Assembly: GCA_965199905.1 (NCBI GenBank)
Contig: OZ241366.1
Location: 4,712,001-4,776,000 of the forward strand
DNA length: 64,000 nt
Reading direction: 5' to 3'
Source of the DNA: Ilyomonas sp965199905
GTDB lineage: Bacteria > Bacteroidota > Bacteroidia > Chitinophagales > Chitinophagaceae
Under the pieces are notes generated by a model, which saw nothing but the letters and a program-made list of their open reading frames with translations, was not told where the DNA came from and made no database searches. The position numbers and the translations under genes were made by a program. The first letter of the stretch is position 1. The number at the start of each line of letters is the position of its first letter. Shown piece by piece: positions 62,967 through 64,000 of the stretch.

Positions 62967-64000
62967 TCACCTCCCCGGTCTCTTCGGCGGCATCACCGCT
63001 TTCGCCGGTTGGTTATTGTTGTTAATTACTTTCTTTTTACTCGTATCCGTTGGTATCTGGCTTTCCGGTCCCACGTTATCGTATGGGTTATCAGCCGATG
63101 GCGGCGGCTGTTGCTGCTGGCTGCCGTCATAGTCTTCCGCCGAGCCATTGCCCGCATCTTCCCCTTCAGCGCCAAGCTGCTGCGGCATATCATTCACCCA
63201 ATCGTATATAATATCATTCTTCATCATTTCCGGTTTCGTAAATACCGATTTTGTATCAATCGCCAGGCTTTTATCAGCCGATACTTTTTTGTAAAACAAA
63301 CCCCATATCGGCAACGCCACCGATGAGCCCTGACCCAAACTTGTACTCGCAAAACGAATGAAGCGGTCGTCGCAACCCGTCCACGTACCACAAAGCAACT
63401 GCGGCGTATAACCCATAAACCACGCATCGCTGTTATCGTTGGTCGTGCCCGTTTTGCCGGCAATATCGCCGCTCACGCCATAGCTCCAGATGCGCCTGCC
63501 CGTACCAAATTTCAGCACACCTTCCATCATGCTGATAATGTAGTAAGCCGTCACTTCGTTGATCACTTCCTTACGCTGCGGCTGGTTAGCCTGCAGCACG
63601 TTCCCGTTCTTATCTTCAATGCGGGTTATATAAAGGGGCTTCACATTAAAGCCCCTGCCGGGAAACATACTATAAGCCTGCACCATCTCGAACAACGAAA
63701 TCTCTTCCGAGCCTAACGCAATAGAAGGGTAGGGCTCAATGTTCGTAGTCACGTTGCAGGTATGCAGAAACTCCACAAAACGTTTAGCGCCCTCGCTGCC
63801 ATTGCCCAGTTGCTTCATTATATAAGCCGTCGCGCAGTTTCTGCTCCATGCCAGCGCCTGCGCCATCGGCATCGTTCTGCCGGTGCACGATGTAGTTGTT
63901 GCCGGCACCATACCCAGGCTGCCAAAGCTCTGCTGCACATCCACCACAGGTGTGTTTGGGGTAAAGCCCGCGTCTTCTATGGCAAGGCTGTACAGCAGCG
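62967..64000 (-). CDS. Class A penicillin-binding protein (PBP1A-like), C-terminal part (start outside window)
   Basis: The frame is open to the right edge; codons before the first possible start read LLYSLAIEDAGFTPNTPVVD. Transpeptidase motifs visible are SRNCATAYIMKQLG (SxN region) and GKTGTTNDNSDAWFMGYTP (KTG). The C-terminal 100 residues are a Gln/Pro/Asn-rich low-complexity tail ending KRPGR. It crosslinks peptidoglycan. The glycosyltransferase domain and catalytic Ser-x-x-Lys lie outside the window. Confidence 0.9.
   Translation of the reverse strand, partial: LLYSLAIEDAGFTPNTPVVDVQQSFGSLGMVPATTTSCTGRTMPMAQALAWSRNCATAYIMKQLGNGSEGAKRFVEFLHTCNVTTNIEPYPSIALGSEEISLFEMVQAYSMFPGRGFNVKPLYITRIEDKNGNVLQANQPQRKEVINEVTAYYIISMMEGVLKFGTGRRIWSYGVSGDIAGKTGTTNDNSDAWFMGYTPQLLCGTWTGCDDRFIRFASTSLGQGSSVALPIWGLFYKKVSADKSLAIDTKSVFTKPEMMKNDIIYDWVNDMPQQLGAEGEDAGNGSAEDYDGSQQQQPPPSADNPYDNVGPESQIPTDTSKKKVINNNNQPAKAVMPPKRPGR

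Overview
The window looks like chromosome of a Bacteroidota bacterium, most likely family Chitinophagaceae (inference). Supporting signs are two SusC/SusD pairs (one intact, one fossil), a gliding lipoprotein GldH, a type IX secretion (T9SS) sorting-domain protein, a GSCFA protein, PdeM, many genes without Shine-Dalgarno sequences, and several promoters of the Bacteroidota type (TTTG, about 20 bases, TAnnTTTG). Most of it is housekeeping chromosome with short intergenic regions. No rRNA, tRNA, CRISPR array or prophage was seen.

Layout. 1-2.8 kb: the C-terminal half of PEP carboxylase and a short-type alpha-glucan phosphorylase. 2.8-4.6 kb: a gene graveyard with fossils of a susC/susD pair. 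4.6-10.7 kb: M13 peptidase and small envelope proteins (RDD, rhodanese, DoxX, beta-barrel, YqgE, thioredoxin-like). 10.9-14.4 kb: a vWA protein and MoxR-type ATPase pair with two small genes. 14.4-17 kb: an in-frame fossil gene and a carB that encodes only the N-terminal half of the enzyme. 17-19 kb: Uma2, YicC, GldH. 19.5-29 kb: a polysaccharide-utilisation-type unit (SusC, SusD, VCBS/ASPIC lipoprotein). 29-31.3 kb: small genes, one split by an insertion sequence, and a small structured transcription unit. 31.3-46.4 kb: three overlapping genes (rlmB, HMG-CoA lyase, GSCFA), a T9SS cargo, nagK-murQ for cell-wall recycling, S41 protease, KAS III, GH3, LipB, FAD oxidoreductase, MalQ and a zinc protease. 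47-55 kb: ribosomal protein S1, PdeM, SSB, a two-component system, aspartate kinase, PaiB. 55.3-62.5 kb: a minus-strand run (pdhA, TPR protein, ribH, lutA-like, sulfotransferase, aminotransferase IV, EVE) flanked by TMEM175 and AraC fossils. 63-64 kb: the C-terminal part of a class A penicillin-binding protein.

How genes connect. The alpha-glucan phosphorylase and MalQ fit glycogen/maltodextrin turnover. NagK and MurQ feed N-acetylmuramic acid and GlcNAc back into metabolism. SusC/SusD and the VCBS lipoprotein form an outer-membrane uptake unit. The vWA and MoxR genes form a chaperone-like pair.

The most unusual content is non-coding. A dispersed repeat of about 115 bp with a hairpin core occurs at least five times. 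Three copies end 82-98 bp before a start codon in the same orientation as the gene, and one copy carries its hairpin loop inverted. A 1236-bp insertion sequence lies in a 99-codon gene with an exact 8-bp target duplication. A stand-alone unit at 31.19-31.34 kb has a promoter, a strong Shine-Dalgarno, a 15-codon ORF, two alternative hairpin partners and a terminator. Two further oddities are the half-length carB and a threonine where the phosphorylase should have its PLP lysine.
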